Shown: piece after piece, positions 55,301-62,257 of the stretch
Numbering within the stretch: position 1 is the stretch's first letter
How the letters are laid out: each line of letters starts with the position of its first letter
Assembly (NCBI RefSeq): GCF_005144415.1
Contig: NZ_SWJE01000009.1
Location: 124,001-188,000, forward strand
DNA: 64,000 bases
DNA from: Trinickia terrae
Lineage (GTDB): Bacteria; Pseudomonadota; Gammaproteobacteria; Burkholderiales; Burkholderiaceae
Reading direction: 5' to 3'
The notes under the pieces: generated by a model
Seen by the model: only the letters and a program-made list of their open reading frames with translations
Told to the model about the DNA's origin: nothing
Database searches by the model: none
Made by a program: the position numbers and the translations under genes

Positions 55301-56611
55301 GCGAACATTCCGGTAGTGAACCGCAACCTGCCGACGCCGCCGACCGTGCAGAACCAGTCGGCCGCGCAGTCCGCCGGGGCGCCTGTCGAGCCGGTCGACC
55401 TGACGCGCTGGGATTATTCGTTTACCTACGCCTATCCTTTCGCGGCGCAGGACTCGGTGCAGACGACGATCCAGCTCAACCTGCCGAGCGCGCAGTCCGC
55501 CGCGCGTGCGATGGCGGCGGGGCCGGACCTGTTCACGGCGCTGGCCCAGTTCGTTACCGCCTATCCGGGCATTGCCGAGGATTTCAGGCTGTATCTGTCG
55601 CGCATCAACGCCGACACCACCGACCTCACTCTCATCCAGAGCGCCGCGCACGCCGTGCAGAGCTTCGCCGAGTATCTCGGCGACGTGGCGACGGCCTACG
55701 CCGGCACGACGGGCGCGAAGGCCTTTGCCGCCTTGGCGGCTCCGGAATTGATCGAACTGAGCTTCGAAACGGTGCTGAGCGAAGCCGCGAACGGCGACGC
55801 CTCGATCGACCTGCTCAGCGTGACCATCAACGGCGCCGACGCGGCCTGGAATCAGGACAACGCCACCATTTCCGCGCAGGGCATCACGCTGCCCGCGCCG
55901 GTGGTGCAGATTCTCCCCGATAGCTATACCGCCGTGGCCACCGCACCGGACGACGGCATCTCATTGCTGACCTACCGGTACGCGCTGAAGGATTCGTCGC
56001 CGCCCGAGTACCTGACGTGGAGCGAGGCCGAGGCTGTCCAGCAGCGGACCGTCGTATTGCCGAAGCTGGATGTTCTGCTGCATCAGAACGGACTGTCGTC
56101 GATCCTCGTGGAGCGCAACAAGGTGCTGTTCCCGCTCGATGACAGCGGCGTGTTCACCGAGCCCGCGTTCATTTTCACGACGCCCAGCGTCAGCTTTTCG
56201 GGGCCCGCTGTGCCGCGTCTGACGCATGACGAGTTTGCGTTGACGGGCGAAGAGAATGCCAGCCTCGAAACTCAGTTGGCGGATTTCTTCGCGGGGCTGT
56301 TCGAAGGCGGCGATGGGACGGTATCCGTCGAAACCGCGATGACGGGCAGCTTTGTCTATTCGTTGACCGAGGCGTTTTCCGTGACACTGCCGGTGTGTCT
56401 GTTGCCGCCGGCGGAGACGACGGTCAATCCGGCGGTGACGCCGTCGTTCGTCAGCGTGGTGGCGAATACCGTCGACGAGTGGATGGCGGCTCAGAAGCCC
56501 AATACGGCGAATGGGGCGCGGAATAGTTTTGTGTTGACGGTGTTTGGGGCGAACGATCAGCAGCCTTTGTTGGTGGTCGACAAGCTGTATCGGAGTATTC
56601 CGGCGACTTGA
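46307..56611 (+). CDS. 3434-residue LysM-module giant protein
   Basis: An exceptionally large protein starting at TTG 46307 behind GGGAGAG. Residues 1 to about 1190 are repeated beta-strand segments resembling a continuous beta groove (LELELDYAFDKDG; FTANYTSEDKQITFSLKGWT). A linker follows, then LysM-like modules near 1538 (YTVQSGDTMDSIAGRFS), 1594 (YTTVAGDTFQSIGAALG), 1642 (YTTADGDTLASVAARFA), about 2163-2255 and 2257 (YRVAAKSAPGDTFAAMASYY). The last 1100 residues are again beta-rich without a known domain. No signal peptide or membrane helix. LysM binds peptidoglycan or chitin-type glycans and also occurs in injection-device adaptors. A cell-wall-directed, exported or structural role is likely but not shown. 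Confidence 0.85.
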   Translation: MSAIDNLQQAIVTAAGAGPFALDAAFLSAGLNDSSVSVPADYDATLCAAFQVAQASQFVISVTPSNVGPVSGDSFTVTSAIVPFPGATAPLSVPATLVFAVSDASLVVQIASAPSDWTWTDSFAFMNGWPFDQLAPGNVLMVYSTADGVYPWGSPGSGLAVSGGAKLNVSAGVPMPTSAQAVTPLFDGLTVQTGQTLALRGVLDMAEYNASTVLLPAGELSAVLEQGAFTVFYLNVADPQLTLSIPAAPQTDGDTSGQAAALSVSALLSVGSTPADESPYELQVMLSPTSTDGSNQYAIGLNSTGNGQLLTPDTIAALVGGSSGSYFTGVPASLQQFLADVGLLGLSLSGTISPAKIGQVSILIGSTPGTSWTPIPNAPPGLDFTIEAFDLAWSISDPLGGASRQTFQFQTQFTLAPEVFKGPDGEGDGLFTVTFDSALNFYASFDGTASLTDFLNTLSGNLVTLPPSISASVSNVALTVDGSGKSFNFTSEFDLSLSFLTVDSEPILSVSNGTVRIGASTPAGSGSGTESAWQSSIGGQLSVGPFQTLVSLDYDGTASPALWTLSASLGQPLSLNDLIFQFFSDGKSYAFPSFLSPDLTIESFGIVAKIPSGSTGSTSYTVDVAFLWDLKLGGQVITGLDATIGLAYDGSDFSGSVASTWTYPAINLELELDYAFDKDGNQTLTLIWEGFTANYTSEDKQITFSLKGWTLGSLLQALVRTLGDPYFTLGSPWDLLNQISLDGLQLKVSLEDGVTNRLSASYQLSSPLNLGFIVIESLNFLRTTDGKVTLEITGSSPISDQLGDLMKPGGQDVTDMPPVPGRSEDYFKVFLLVLGQRIGITGASTFTSTEDVIEQLSSSSLPNTDSATNPVNPSANQPAGFPYYQQDNNWLIATHMGFMKAGGAWTVDAMLVFDDPSLYGLRLALAGPKAGGLAGLAIDILYKKITDDIGLFQIDFAFPDSIRQMNFGAVAVTLPQLSIEVYTNGDFLIDIGFPYNNDFSRSFSLYAIVAGVPVMGSGGIYFGKLSAATATQVPVTQNGTFDPVLVFGVGLQLGLGYSFSAGPLTASFSLTVFGIVEGVIASWHPYQLTSELSSGTSLTTTGSSTSLQDQYYFKLTGTVGIIGTLIGKVDFAIIQASVNVTVILSVQMTYESYREIPVSASAYVSVRVSIKINLGLFSIRISFSFSMTVTASFTLGKNEQAPWDGSAAAARTLLLGGSRADRAARLTAVEPRPKQVLRAAGAKPTLKLLAAPQFTVLAPEGATSDSQQEGAFVFLMVMDAPTADAGGPGDTSFDQLCASFFPWLIDAMSGTEGDAIDLAGVSAQVVSEAQLEAWIDALADNTNPPLDMASLLSFLASAFQLNIETPDYASSSGDKALFQTGSTVFPVFDGLSLTVPNPAGDGTKQIDFEGYTTVDDAYRAAVADEFAQVEASIEQENNIGKEQPDSLLRDSGSESVESMAALIFVDYFTMMGRQLLQAALNLLSSYAWTLQATDSIAGIVAAVNAVPPNLIDVDDVASPNQNHALTAGVAMTTPALGYTVQSGDTMDSIAGRFSDAASLKANQTPRWQTTVESLIDANWTARIIQPDVEITDSYTTVAGDTFQSIGAALGMNPAQLAQLPAITSSTALLTPAQPMSVAAIAYTTADGDTLASVAARFATTVPALAEASASVQGLFSLQAEDGVLTLANLQAWSVADLWSAIVGTDQVAQTAGMVSRFLMFGLNLPVSSGLTLSEQFLFPAGQSAYGLYQLTGQAFPTAAPAALATFPVTVSAATASHGVNLGFVQFDGAAASSATLDLVSSYDSLCTVLTWAQQGNFQPAPSFTATAAVLLQPKAVATGNYTYWTTSDMAGLHTITDRSGNGAATTSQTLATLWPLPSSVLALTAGRQASLDNLFDSLAEELPLLPQFQPQRGQTSPASSQTDYADLQNWAWATQIAFTIKRLPVSGTTSGGADDVPNGTANAPSLPNVYEITGTSTADAQLLEQLLAAVNTMGESILSGLFVSSQQQTQPPSLSTLGIQEFLTFITQTNLSTETNPDMALRSAALRASGETPPPRGIGNPPAEFIKLLWEQSTVRSGGYYLFYQLISDGSGLSADIFDADGTATLTMIATFAASGTSSFGNALPSFINAFVTTDGIDTSADVVQVVSLATSGRSAALGAQGASLAEAAKLYGAAPGKIAAGNQTLALTAGAVIPIDGLTHQLTQADLTDPGLTLTALAAYYSEGAVTPITAQEIADYNPGVPVALGSVFYIPPVSYRVAAKSAPGDTFAAMASYYGISLDAMSVLALTVAGLLPAGAVLTIDTQSFDLRNQLPAGNVSFSLSRADLGLPPDDSSDPDYPAEVMYSLYNTLSAGVQANAFFKASSMGLPFGPQDSDAAEQAPSAFASHAQARRRRQSRAASAGTGEFDYDQSLGFKRFSTVNPAPATPADGLPPADANPYVGVGTACQIALQWQDVFGNTTVTPFTAPPPGYSGALNGEAIGLLYTDLLIGLSSWSNTTASYLYSGAAGAPVLNVNLALAIAPYASSPDQAANDLTLYQKIYFQLNQNYSGLGVPGLDGNAVSMSLGNSLLDTPGIVLTDSQAGVIRDYVSACVQSLQRIVNGDTSQTVGPKASLAVPVALSDVAAGDIIALDVTLTLTRLATLVDPQVAAGANGLSTQSVILPQPDPDTQSGAQSAFLVFSGAFETAFQGSDWRLRIGEGLKSSDSSADTSTAGTMQLWAVRFGQSQGNGIYFKIDQNKPSYYTAAPIATTLVSRQATIVDYATGNPVTLNFTGVDQNQWFQTCLDAIDSFLSATDSTSAFILDELLGSDPLTSGYLGAVLKAKQSLAESISGTVEPILSTSASDAATYAAAKEKLYQQLLNQIGSAYAASAVVVYGVSDVSGASQPDAAGPPDLYGQPQGSLANSQSANQNFTLSAARIPLGPVEEGGATDDSRLSIFFSTKNADAQAYVPLNLTFAITHLEFNKKTVPGIDGYIESQWLVFVTGPYLYGLNVSQAANIPVVNRNLPTPPTVQNQSAAQSAGAPVEPVDLTRWDYSFTYAYPFAAQDSVQTTIQLNLPSAQSAARAMAAGPDLFTALAQFVTAYPGIAEDFRLYLSRINADTTDLTLIQSAAHAVQSFAEYLGDVATAYAGTTGAKAFAALAAPELIELSFETVLSEAANGDASIDLLSVTINGADAAWNQDNATISAQGITLPAPVVQILPDSYTAVATAPDDGISLLTYRYALKDSSPPEYLTWSEAEAVQQRTVVLPKLDVLLHQNGLSSILVERNKVLFPLDDSGVFTEPAFIFTTPSVSFSGPAVPRLTHDEFALTGEENASLETQLADFFAGLFEGGDGTVSVETAMTGSFVYSLTEAFSVTLPVCLLPPAETTVNPAVTPSFVSVVANTVDEWMAAQKPNTANGARNSFVLTVFGANDQQPLLVVDKLYRSIPAT

Positions 56612-56705
56612 GGGGGAGGGGGGCGGGGGCATATCTCATCGCATCCCGCTGCATGCGTGAAAAGCCGGTTGGCGCCGGCGCAAAACGATACGAGAGGGGA
56701 TTGAT

Positions 56706-57104
56706 ATGGGAAACGATGATGAGGCGGCAAGCGATTCGCTCGCAGAGCAAGGGCTTCAGCTTTGGCAATCCAAGCTGCATAGGCTGTGCGCGTATGTCAT
56801 CCTCGCCGTTCTTGTACTTGGACCGGTGTTTCTGGGCGTTTTCATTACGGTGAAGGCCCTCGGCGCCAGCGAAGATTTTGTCAATTTCATACTGCAAAAC
56901 TACGCTGTATTTTTCATATTGCCGTACGTTGGCTGCTTAGCCTACTTTATTGTGGTTACTGTAGAAAATACGCGTGGTCCGATTGAGATCGAGTTGGCGA
57001 CTATCAAACTAAAGGGAGCTGGCGGTCCTATCCTGTTTTGGGTCGTTGTATTCGTCGTCGTCACCTCTGTAATCAAGATGTTTTGGAACGGCTATCCGCA
57101 GTAG
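56706..57104 (+). CDS. small membrane protein, three helices
   Basis: A 132-residue protein with helices near 27-50, 64-86 and 109-126 and short soluble ends. The third helix is strongly hydrophobic (ILFWVVVFVVVTSVIKMFW). No recognised family. GC is lower than in the preceding operon. AGAGGGGATTGAT precedes ATG 56706. It is 94 bases after the giant gene and could be read from the same transcript. Confidence 0.7.
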   Translation: MGNDDEAASDSLAEQGLQLWQSKLHRLCAYVILAVLVLGPVFLGVFITVKALGASEDFVNFILQNYAVFFILPYVGCLAYFIVVTVENTRGPIEIELATIKLKGAGGPILFWVVVFVVVTSVIKMFWNGYPQ

Positions 57105-57323
57105 CAATGGAAAGGCGATGCTTGGCGGTGGTCTCGGCTGCCTTCGTGCAGTTGCTCGGCGACAAGGGCCCGACTATTTCATTTTTCTTATCAATTGCGG
57201 CCTAATAAAACAGATAGGTGAGGTCCGCGCCGAAGCAACCCAATCTATCCGCAGCGCTGCAATTTTGAGAAAGAAAAAAACATTCACCGGTAATTCCTAC
57301 GGAAATTTTACAAGGGGTTGGCC

Positions 57324-57593
57324 ATGCGTAAGACTAACACTGAGCGGGATGCACGGCTCCGGCGCATCGCAGGATTGATCGCAAGCGCGACGTTCGCCCT
57401 CATCTATCCACAACTCGGCATTGGAAAATGTGTAGCCGCGGCAAATGACTATTATTTGAAAGTCTCTCCGGATTTTCCTTGCGATGTACGCGGAGGCGCA
57501 CAAAAAGCCTCATTGGAGGATGCGGCAGTATTTGCCTGGCAGGAGTTTTACGCGCTGAATTGGCCGGCGGATGTTGACTCGAAACCGTTTTAG
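57324..57593 (+). pseudogene. truncated exported protein (N-terminal fragment)
   Basis: An 89-residue frame that starts with a basic signal-peptide-like N-terminus (GLIASATFALIYPQLG) and reads into DAAVFAWQEFYALNWPA, a hallmark of a family of larger uncharacterised exported proteins that normally continue several hundred residues. Here a TAG follows after only 11 more residues, while related-looking sequence (DTNGWWDSHNVPFEV) continues past it in frame. The gene therefore appears broken. The region is AT-richer than its surroundings. Confidence 0.6.
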
Positions 57594-57858
57594 CGAGAGA
57601 CAGCTGATACCAATGGCTGGTGGGATAGTCATAATGTGCCCTTCGAGGTCACCGCCGCCTACGTAAAAAACTACAGTCAAGACCCCGAATCTGTCCAATA
57701 TGGGTGGATGCATGGGGTGTCACGGGAATGCTCGATATGACGGCGCAGGATTCAGCTTCATCTTGCTGGACGGAAGGGGCGACAAGCCCGAAGCCGTTGA
57801 CGTCCCGGTCACCCCGGAACAGATTGCGCGATTCGCCAAATATTTCGCGCTGCGCTAA
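57594..57858 (+). pseudogene. decayed remnant, C-terminal fragment
   Basis: Past the TAG at 57591 the reading continues briefly, then another frame supplies a credible C-terminus ending at a TAA (57856-57858): GFSFILLDGRGDKPEAVDVP then TPEQIARFAKYFALR. No start or ribosome site serves this piece. It may be the far end of the same broken gene after an internal deletion, or of a different one. It shows that 57324-57858 is decaying. Confidence 0.5.
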
Positions 57859-58075
57859 CCGCGTCGGCTTATCTACATCTCGGATTGCGGCGGCGGCAAC
57901 CGCGCCTCGAAGATTCCTGTCATAAGTGCATCGAATCTCGGCACGCCTCGGCGTCGCTGCCGAGCTTGCCGTTGGCGCCCGCCGCAGTCGTCGCATCCTT
58001 CACCACCGAGATTGTTCCCTCGCCGGCCAGCGCGTCAGGAAGACATCCAATCCAAATCAAATCGAATGGCGCGGA

Positions 58076-58966
58076 TCAAGAATGAAGTCCGGCGGACTTG
58101 AAATACGGCTGCCATATTTCCGACATCAATCCGCTAACGGCGGCGATAATCCGCTCCTCATTGAAACCGGCGACATCCAAATGCGCCGCTGTATTGCCGC
58201 GCACGGGCGCGAAAACGTCCCGGTCGTCATGTCGCCAGAGGAACAGCGTGGGACGTTCCAGTTCCGCCGCGAGATGGGTGAGCCCGGTGGCGCCGCCGAT
58301 GCACAGGTTTGCGCCGGCAATCAGGTCCACCAGCTGCTCGCCGGGCAGCGCAACCAGCAACTCGACATCGCTCGGCCAGCGCGCCAGGTCTCTGACGGCG
58401 GGCAGGCCGACGACCGTGGTCCGCACGCGCCCCGTCGCGAATTCGGCGATGGCGCGCCAGTGTCCGAGCTGCTGAATATCCGTGCACGCGTGCGGAAACA
58501 GCAGCAGCGGCCGGTCGGACGCCTGCTCGACGCGCAGCCTGCGCCGCGGCAGCTGTTCGTCGGGAAATCCCAGCATTTCACGAAAAATGTCCGCAAAGCG
58601 AGCCTTGCCCCAGCGCGCCACGCTGACGGGATCGTCCCACGCGCGCGTCGCGCGCTCGTGTATCGGGTCGTCGAACAGATGGCGCTGCTGCGGCCAGTCG
58701 AACCACGAATTGAGCTGCTGCAGATCGATGACCGGGTGATGCGCGCGCAGCGAATGCGCAACGCGAAAGGCGGCTTCCTCCGTCTCGATCTCGCGGAAAG
58801 CGATGTTGCTCACGCCGAAGCGCCCCAGGACGCCCGCCACGGTGCGCGAGGCGAAATAGATCAGCTCGCGGCACCGCTGGCTGGCCTCGTGCGCAATATC
58901 CCAGGTCAGCAGGTTGTCGCCGATTTTCGTGACGTTGGGCGGAAAGTAATAGGCCGTCGGGAGCAT
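58076..58966 (-). CDS. GT9-like glycosyltransferase
   Basis: A 296-residue protein resembling glycosyltransferase family 9 (heptosyltransferase-like). The C-terminal half has PLLLFPHACTDIQQLGHW and the family signature DLIAGANLCIGGATGLTHLA followed by ERPTLFLW, the nucleotide-sugar side. The N-terminal half contains a GDNLLTWDIAHEA segment. ATG 58966 is used; an in-frame GTG at 58987 adds seven residues. It is divergent from the radical SAM gene across 295 bases and probably belongs to the same glycan locus. Confidence 0.75.
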   Translation of the reverse strand: MLPTAYYFPPNVTKIGDNLLTWDIAHEASQRCRELIYFASRTVAGVLGRFGVSNIAFREIETEEAAFRVAHSLRAHHPVIDLQQLNSWFDWPQQRHLFDDPIHERATRAWDDPVSVARWGKARFADIFREMLGFPDEQLPRRRLRVEQASDRPLLLFPHACTDIQQLGHWRAIAEFATGRVRTTVVGLPAVRDLARWPSDVELLVALPGEQLVDLIAGANLCIGGATGLTHLAAELERPTLFLWRHDDRDVFAPVRGNTAAHLDVAGFNEERIIAAVSGLMSEIWQPYFKSAGLHS

Positions 58967-59261
58967 TGAGATTCCATCGAAATACACACGGAATTAAACG
59001 GAATGCTGTAGTCAGTCCGGCCCGCAATTAGCGTCCCGGACCATGCCGGCAAAATGAATCTCGCTGATCGGATGCAAATATAGCCACTCTCGCAAATGGA
59101 GTGTTACCTATCACGATGGATAGTGTCGCATTTTTAAGATATGGATTTCAATCGCATCCGGACCTTGAGTGTCGAAACGCGGATTGCATACGGGGCGGTT
59201 AGCAGGCGGTAATCGCCGTTTCGATGCGGCTCTCACAACAACAAGCGGATTTCCGGAAAAT
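58967..59261. other. divergent promoter region of the glycan locus
   Basis: 295 bases, AT-richer than the genes. It should hold promoters for both directions. An inverted repeat GTCCGG / CCGGAC (59015-59020 and 59036-59041) is present; its role is unknown. Confidence 0.5.
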
Positions 59262-60320
59262 ATGCCAAACAGCACTATCCGGTTCACGGGCAAGCGCGCG
59301 TCGAATGCGCCGCAAGTGCATGCCTCTATGCCGCGAGCGATCTACGTCGAATTGACTGACCTCTGCAATCTGACGTGTCCGATGTGCCGCTGCAATCCTG
59401 TCAAGGGCAACATCCTGCCGTTGCCGCTGTTCACCGAAATGGCGTCGACGCTGTTCCCGCATGCCGAGTTCGTCGATCTGCGCGGCTGGGGCGAAAGCAC
59501 CATCATTCCGAATTTCGAGGCCTATCTCGACGTCGCGCTGTCGTACCCGGCGCGCGTCAAGCTCATCACCAACGGCGTCGCGAAGCGCCCCGAGCTGTGG
59601 CGGCGCCTCGGGCGCGACGGCATTACAGTGGGCGTGTCGTTCGACGCCGCGGAGCCCGCCCTGTTCAAGACGCTGCGCGGCGGCGCGAACTATCACCAGG
59701 TGCTGGAGCACCTGCGGATCGTGGCCGATGCGCAGCAGAGCGCCGGCCACGACACGAAAGCGCTGCTGTACTTCTGCATCACGGCGAGCGGCAGCAATCT
59801 GGATCAGTTGGATCGCATCGTGGAAGTCGGCATGACGCTCGGCGTGCGGCGCTTCAAGATCGAGCCGCTCAACGCCGCCGACGACGACCCGGATCGCCTC
59901 GAGCGGCACGCGGCCCGCGTTCCGGCGGTGCTCGAACGGCTGGCGGCGCTGAGCGCGGAGCACGGCCTGCTGATCGAATTGTCCTCGTCGCTGGTGCCGG
60001 ACGGCACGCGGGCCGACGCCGTGCGCAAAGTCTGCATCCACCCGTGGGAATACCTCTACATCAACAGCCGCGGCCGCCTCGGCTTTTGCGACCACTTGAA
60101 CGGGCTCGAGCAGTACACCTTCGGCAGTTGGCAGGCGGAGGGCTTCGAAGCGTTCTGGAACGGCCCGGCGATGCGCCGCTTGCGCGACGAGCACTTGCGC
60201 CGCCTGTCCGGCGAGGCGATTACGCAGTGCACCGACTGCAACTGGTGCTACGAGCGGCGCTACATGGACCTGGAAGACTGGATCGAGCCCGCTTGGTCGG
60301 CTTATCGCGTCACGGTGTAA
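59262..60320 (+). CDS. radical SAM/SPASM-type enzyme
   Basis: A 352-residue radical SAM protein. The iron-sulfur cysteines are in the CX3CX2C motif CNLTCPMC (35, 39, 42), after VELTD. A C-terminal SPASM-like extension holds further cysteines (KVCIHPWEYLYINSRGRLGF then CDH, and QCTDCNWC), which bind auxiliary clusters. Radical SAM/SPASM enzymes modify peptides or sugars; in this glycan setting a sugar or carrier modification is plausible but unproven. ATG 59262 is chosen over the in-frame TTG 59169. It begins a run of six tightly packed genes. Confidence 0.9.
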   Translation: MPNSTIRFTGKRASNAPQVHASMPRAIYVELTDLCNLTCPMCRCNPVKGNILPLPLFTEMASTLFPHAEFVDLRGWGESTIIPNFEAYLDVALSYPARVKLITNGVAKRPELWRRLGRDGITVGVSFDAAEPALFKTLRGGANYHQVLEHLRIVADAQQSAGHDTKALLYFCITASGSNLDQLDRIVEVGMTLGVRRFKIEPLNAADDDPDRLERHAARVPAVLERLAALSAEHGLLIELSSSLVPDGTRADAVRKVCIHPWEYLYINSRGRLGFCDHLNGLEQYTFGSWQAEGFEAFWNGPAMRRLRDEHLRRLSGEAITQCTDCNWCYERRYMDLEDWIEPAWSAYRVTV

Positions 60321-60332
60321 ACGGAGCAGCGG

Positions 60333-61157
60333 ATGCGGGAACCTCAGGTACCTTGGGAGCGCGATTTCTACGACCCTGCGCTGTACGACGCCGGTGCGGG
60401 CGACAGCGGCTCGAACGCCACCGTCGAGTACTACCGGACGCAATTGGCGGGCGCGCCTCGCTACGTGGCCGACATCGGCTGCGGCACCGGCCGGATTGCG
60501 CTACAGCTGGCCGGCGATGGACATCGCATCCTTGGCGTCGACGTGTCGCTGGCCATGCTGGCGCGGCTGCAGTCGAAGGCGGAGCGGCTGCCGCGCGAGC
60601 AGCGCGCCCGCTTCGACTGGCGTCAGGGCAGCTTCCTCGACATGGAGGCGCCCGAAGCCAGCGCGTTCGACGCGCTGATCGCCCCCGACGACTTCGTCCC
60701 GCACCTCGACCCGCAAGAGCTCGAGCGCTTTTTCCTGCGCGCGCATGGGTGGCTGCGGCCGGGCGGCGCATTGCTCACCGATACGCGGGAGCGCAGCGCG
60801 GCGCGCCTGCAAGCGGCCGCCGCGGGTTTTCCGAAGCCGATGCTGACGTACGGTCTGGCGGACGGTGTAGAGACGCAGGACGGCGTGCGCCATGCGGCCA
60901 TGATGGGCTGGGAAGAATACGACGCCGACAGCCGGCGCCTCGTCAGCCACCAGCTTTTCAGCTATATCCGGCCCGACGGCGCCGAAGAGCGCCGCGTATG
61001 GAAAACCGTTTGCCAATACAACCATACGAACGCTGCGCTGATCGGCGCGGCGCAGCGCGCGGGCTTCGCGCTCGAAGCGGCGCGCGGCCGTGAGCCGGGC
61101 GCCGAGCCGGGCGAGCAGGGCGGTTTCTTCCGGTTCGTGCGTGAACAGGACACCTGA
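60333..61157 (+). CDS. class I SAM-dependent methyltransferase
   Basis: A 274-residue Rossmann methyltransferase. Motif I is VADIGCGTGRIALQLAGDGH, followed by the acidic GVDVSLAML and DALIAPDDFVPHL. The C-terminal half (FSYIRPDGAEERRVWKTVCQ) is less typical. It lies 12 bases after the radical SAM gene and overlaps the next gene by one base (TGATG). In a glycan locus the likely substrate is a sugar hydroxyl or amine. Confidence 0.88.
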   Translation: MREPQVPWERDFYDPALYDAGAGDSGSNATVEYYRTQLAGAPRYVADIGCGTGRIALQLAGDGHRILGVDVSLAMLARLQSKAERLPREQRARFDWRQGSFLDMEAPEASAFDALIAPDDFVPHLDPQELERFFLRAHGWLRPGGALLTDTRERSAARLQAAAAGFPKPMLTYGLADGVETQDGVRHAAMMGWEEYDADSRRLVSHQLFSYIRPDGAEERRVWKTVCQYNHTNAALIGAAQRAGFALEAARGREPGAEPGEQGGFFRFVREQDT

Positions 61158-62257
61158 TGATGGGGTTCAATCTGATCTGGGTCGTGCCGTCGCTCGCGAA
61201 CCTGGGCGGCACCGAATACGCGGCGGTGACGTTCGCGAAGCTGATCGCCGCCGACGGCCACAGGCTGCGCTTCATCACGGGCCCCGGCGCGCATCCGTGG
61301 TGGCGCGCGCAGCTGCAACAGACTGGCGCCGGACGTATCGAGCTGATCGGTGCGGAAGACGGCTCGCCGCAAGGGCTCTGCGCGCTCGGCGAGCGCGTGC
61401 ACGCATCGGCGCCGGCCGATCTGATCCAGTTCATGCCGATCGAGGCGCATTGCTTCGAGTGGCTGCGCCGCGGCGTGCCGGTGCCCGTGGTGGGCTGGGA
61501 GCCGACCGATCTGAGCCCGAACTGTTGGTGGCTCGCGCCGGAGCTGAAGGAGCTGATCCACCGCCTCGACACGCTGCTCGTCTTCAACCCCGAGGCGGCC
61601 CGCCACGCAGTCAGCCATTACCAGTATCGCGGCGAGATCCACGTCGTGCCCAATACCGTGGCGCCCGTCGAGTGGGAGGTCGCGCTCGCGCCGCGGCAGG
61701 CGCCGGTGATCGGCTGCGTCGCGCGGCTGTCGGCAGAGAAGGGACTGCCGTTCCTGCTGGCGGCGTTCAGCCTGCTGCGCGCGCGGCTGCCGGCGGCGCG
61801 CCTCGCGATCTGGGGCGACGGTGAAGAGCGGGAGGCATTGGGGCAGCTCGCGAAGATGCTTGGCGTGCATGAGCAGGTGCATTTTCATGGCGCGTTCGAG
61901 CCGTTCCGGGCGATCGACGAAATCGCTGCCTCGGCCGACGTCTTCGTGCTGAGCTCCCTGTTCGAGGGGGCGCCCGTCGCGCTGCTCGAACTGATCGCGA
62001 GAGGCCGTCCGGTGGTCGCCACCGCGACGGCCGGCGCGCGCTGGGTCTGCGGCGGCGACTACCCGTGGCTCACGCCGGTCGGCGACACGGGCCGGCTGGC
62101 GGAAGCGCTGCTGGCATTGCTGACGTCGGCGTCGCACGCGCGCGCGGCGAGCGCGCAGCTCGGCGAGCGCTTCGCGCGCAGCTTCGCGCCGGCGCACTCC
62201 GTGGCGGCATTGCGGGCCGCCTACGTGGCCACGCTCGGCAGCGTCCGGCCGGAATGA
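61157..62257 (+). CDS. glycosyltransferase family 4
   Basis: A 366-residue GT-B glycosyltransferase. The N-terminus has VVPSLANLGGTEYAAVTFAK; the donor domain has GCVARLSAEKGLPFLLAAF, AIWGDGEER and FVLSSLFEGAPVALLELIA, which includes the E-x7-E motif region. Acceptor and donor sugar unknown. It is translationally coupled on both sides: one-base overlap upstream, ATGA overlap with the PIG-L gene downstream. Confidence 0.9.
   Translation: MMGFNLIWVVPSLANLGGTEYAAVTFAKLIAADGHRLRFITGPGAHPWWRAQLQQTGAGRIELIGAEDGSPQGLCALGERVHASAPADLIQFMPIEAHCFEWLRRGVPVPVVGWEPTDLSPNCWWLAPELKELIHRLDTLLVFNPEAARHAVSHYQYRGEIHVVPNTVAPVEWEVALAPRQAPVIGCVARLSAEKGLPFLLAAFSLLRARLPAARLAIWGDGEEREALGQLAKMLGVHEQVHFHGAFEPFRAIDEIAASADVFVLSSLFEGAPVALLELIARGRPVVATATAGARWVCGGDYPWLTPVGDTGRLAEALLALLTSASHARAASAQLGERFARSFAPAHSVAALRAAYVATLGSVRPE

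Noticed and set aside
52943-55651. 902-codon minus-strand frame
   Set aside because: Same antisense artefact within the 3434-residue gene; composition dominated by Arg, Ala, Gly and His.
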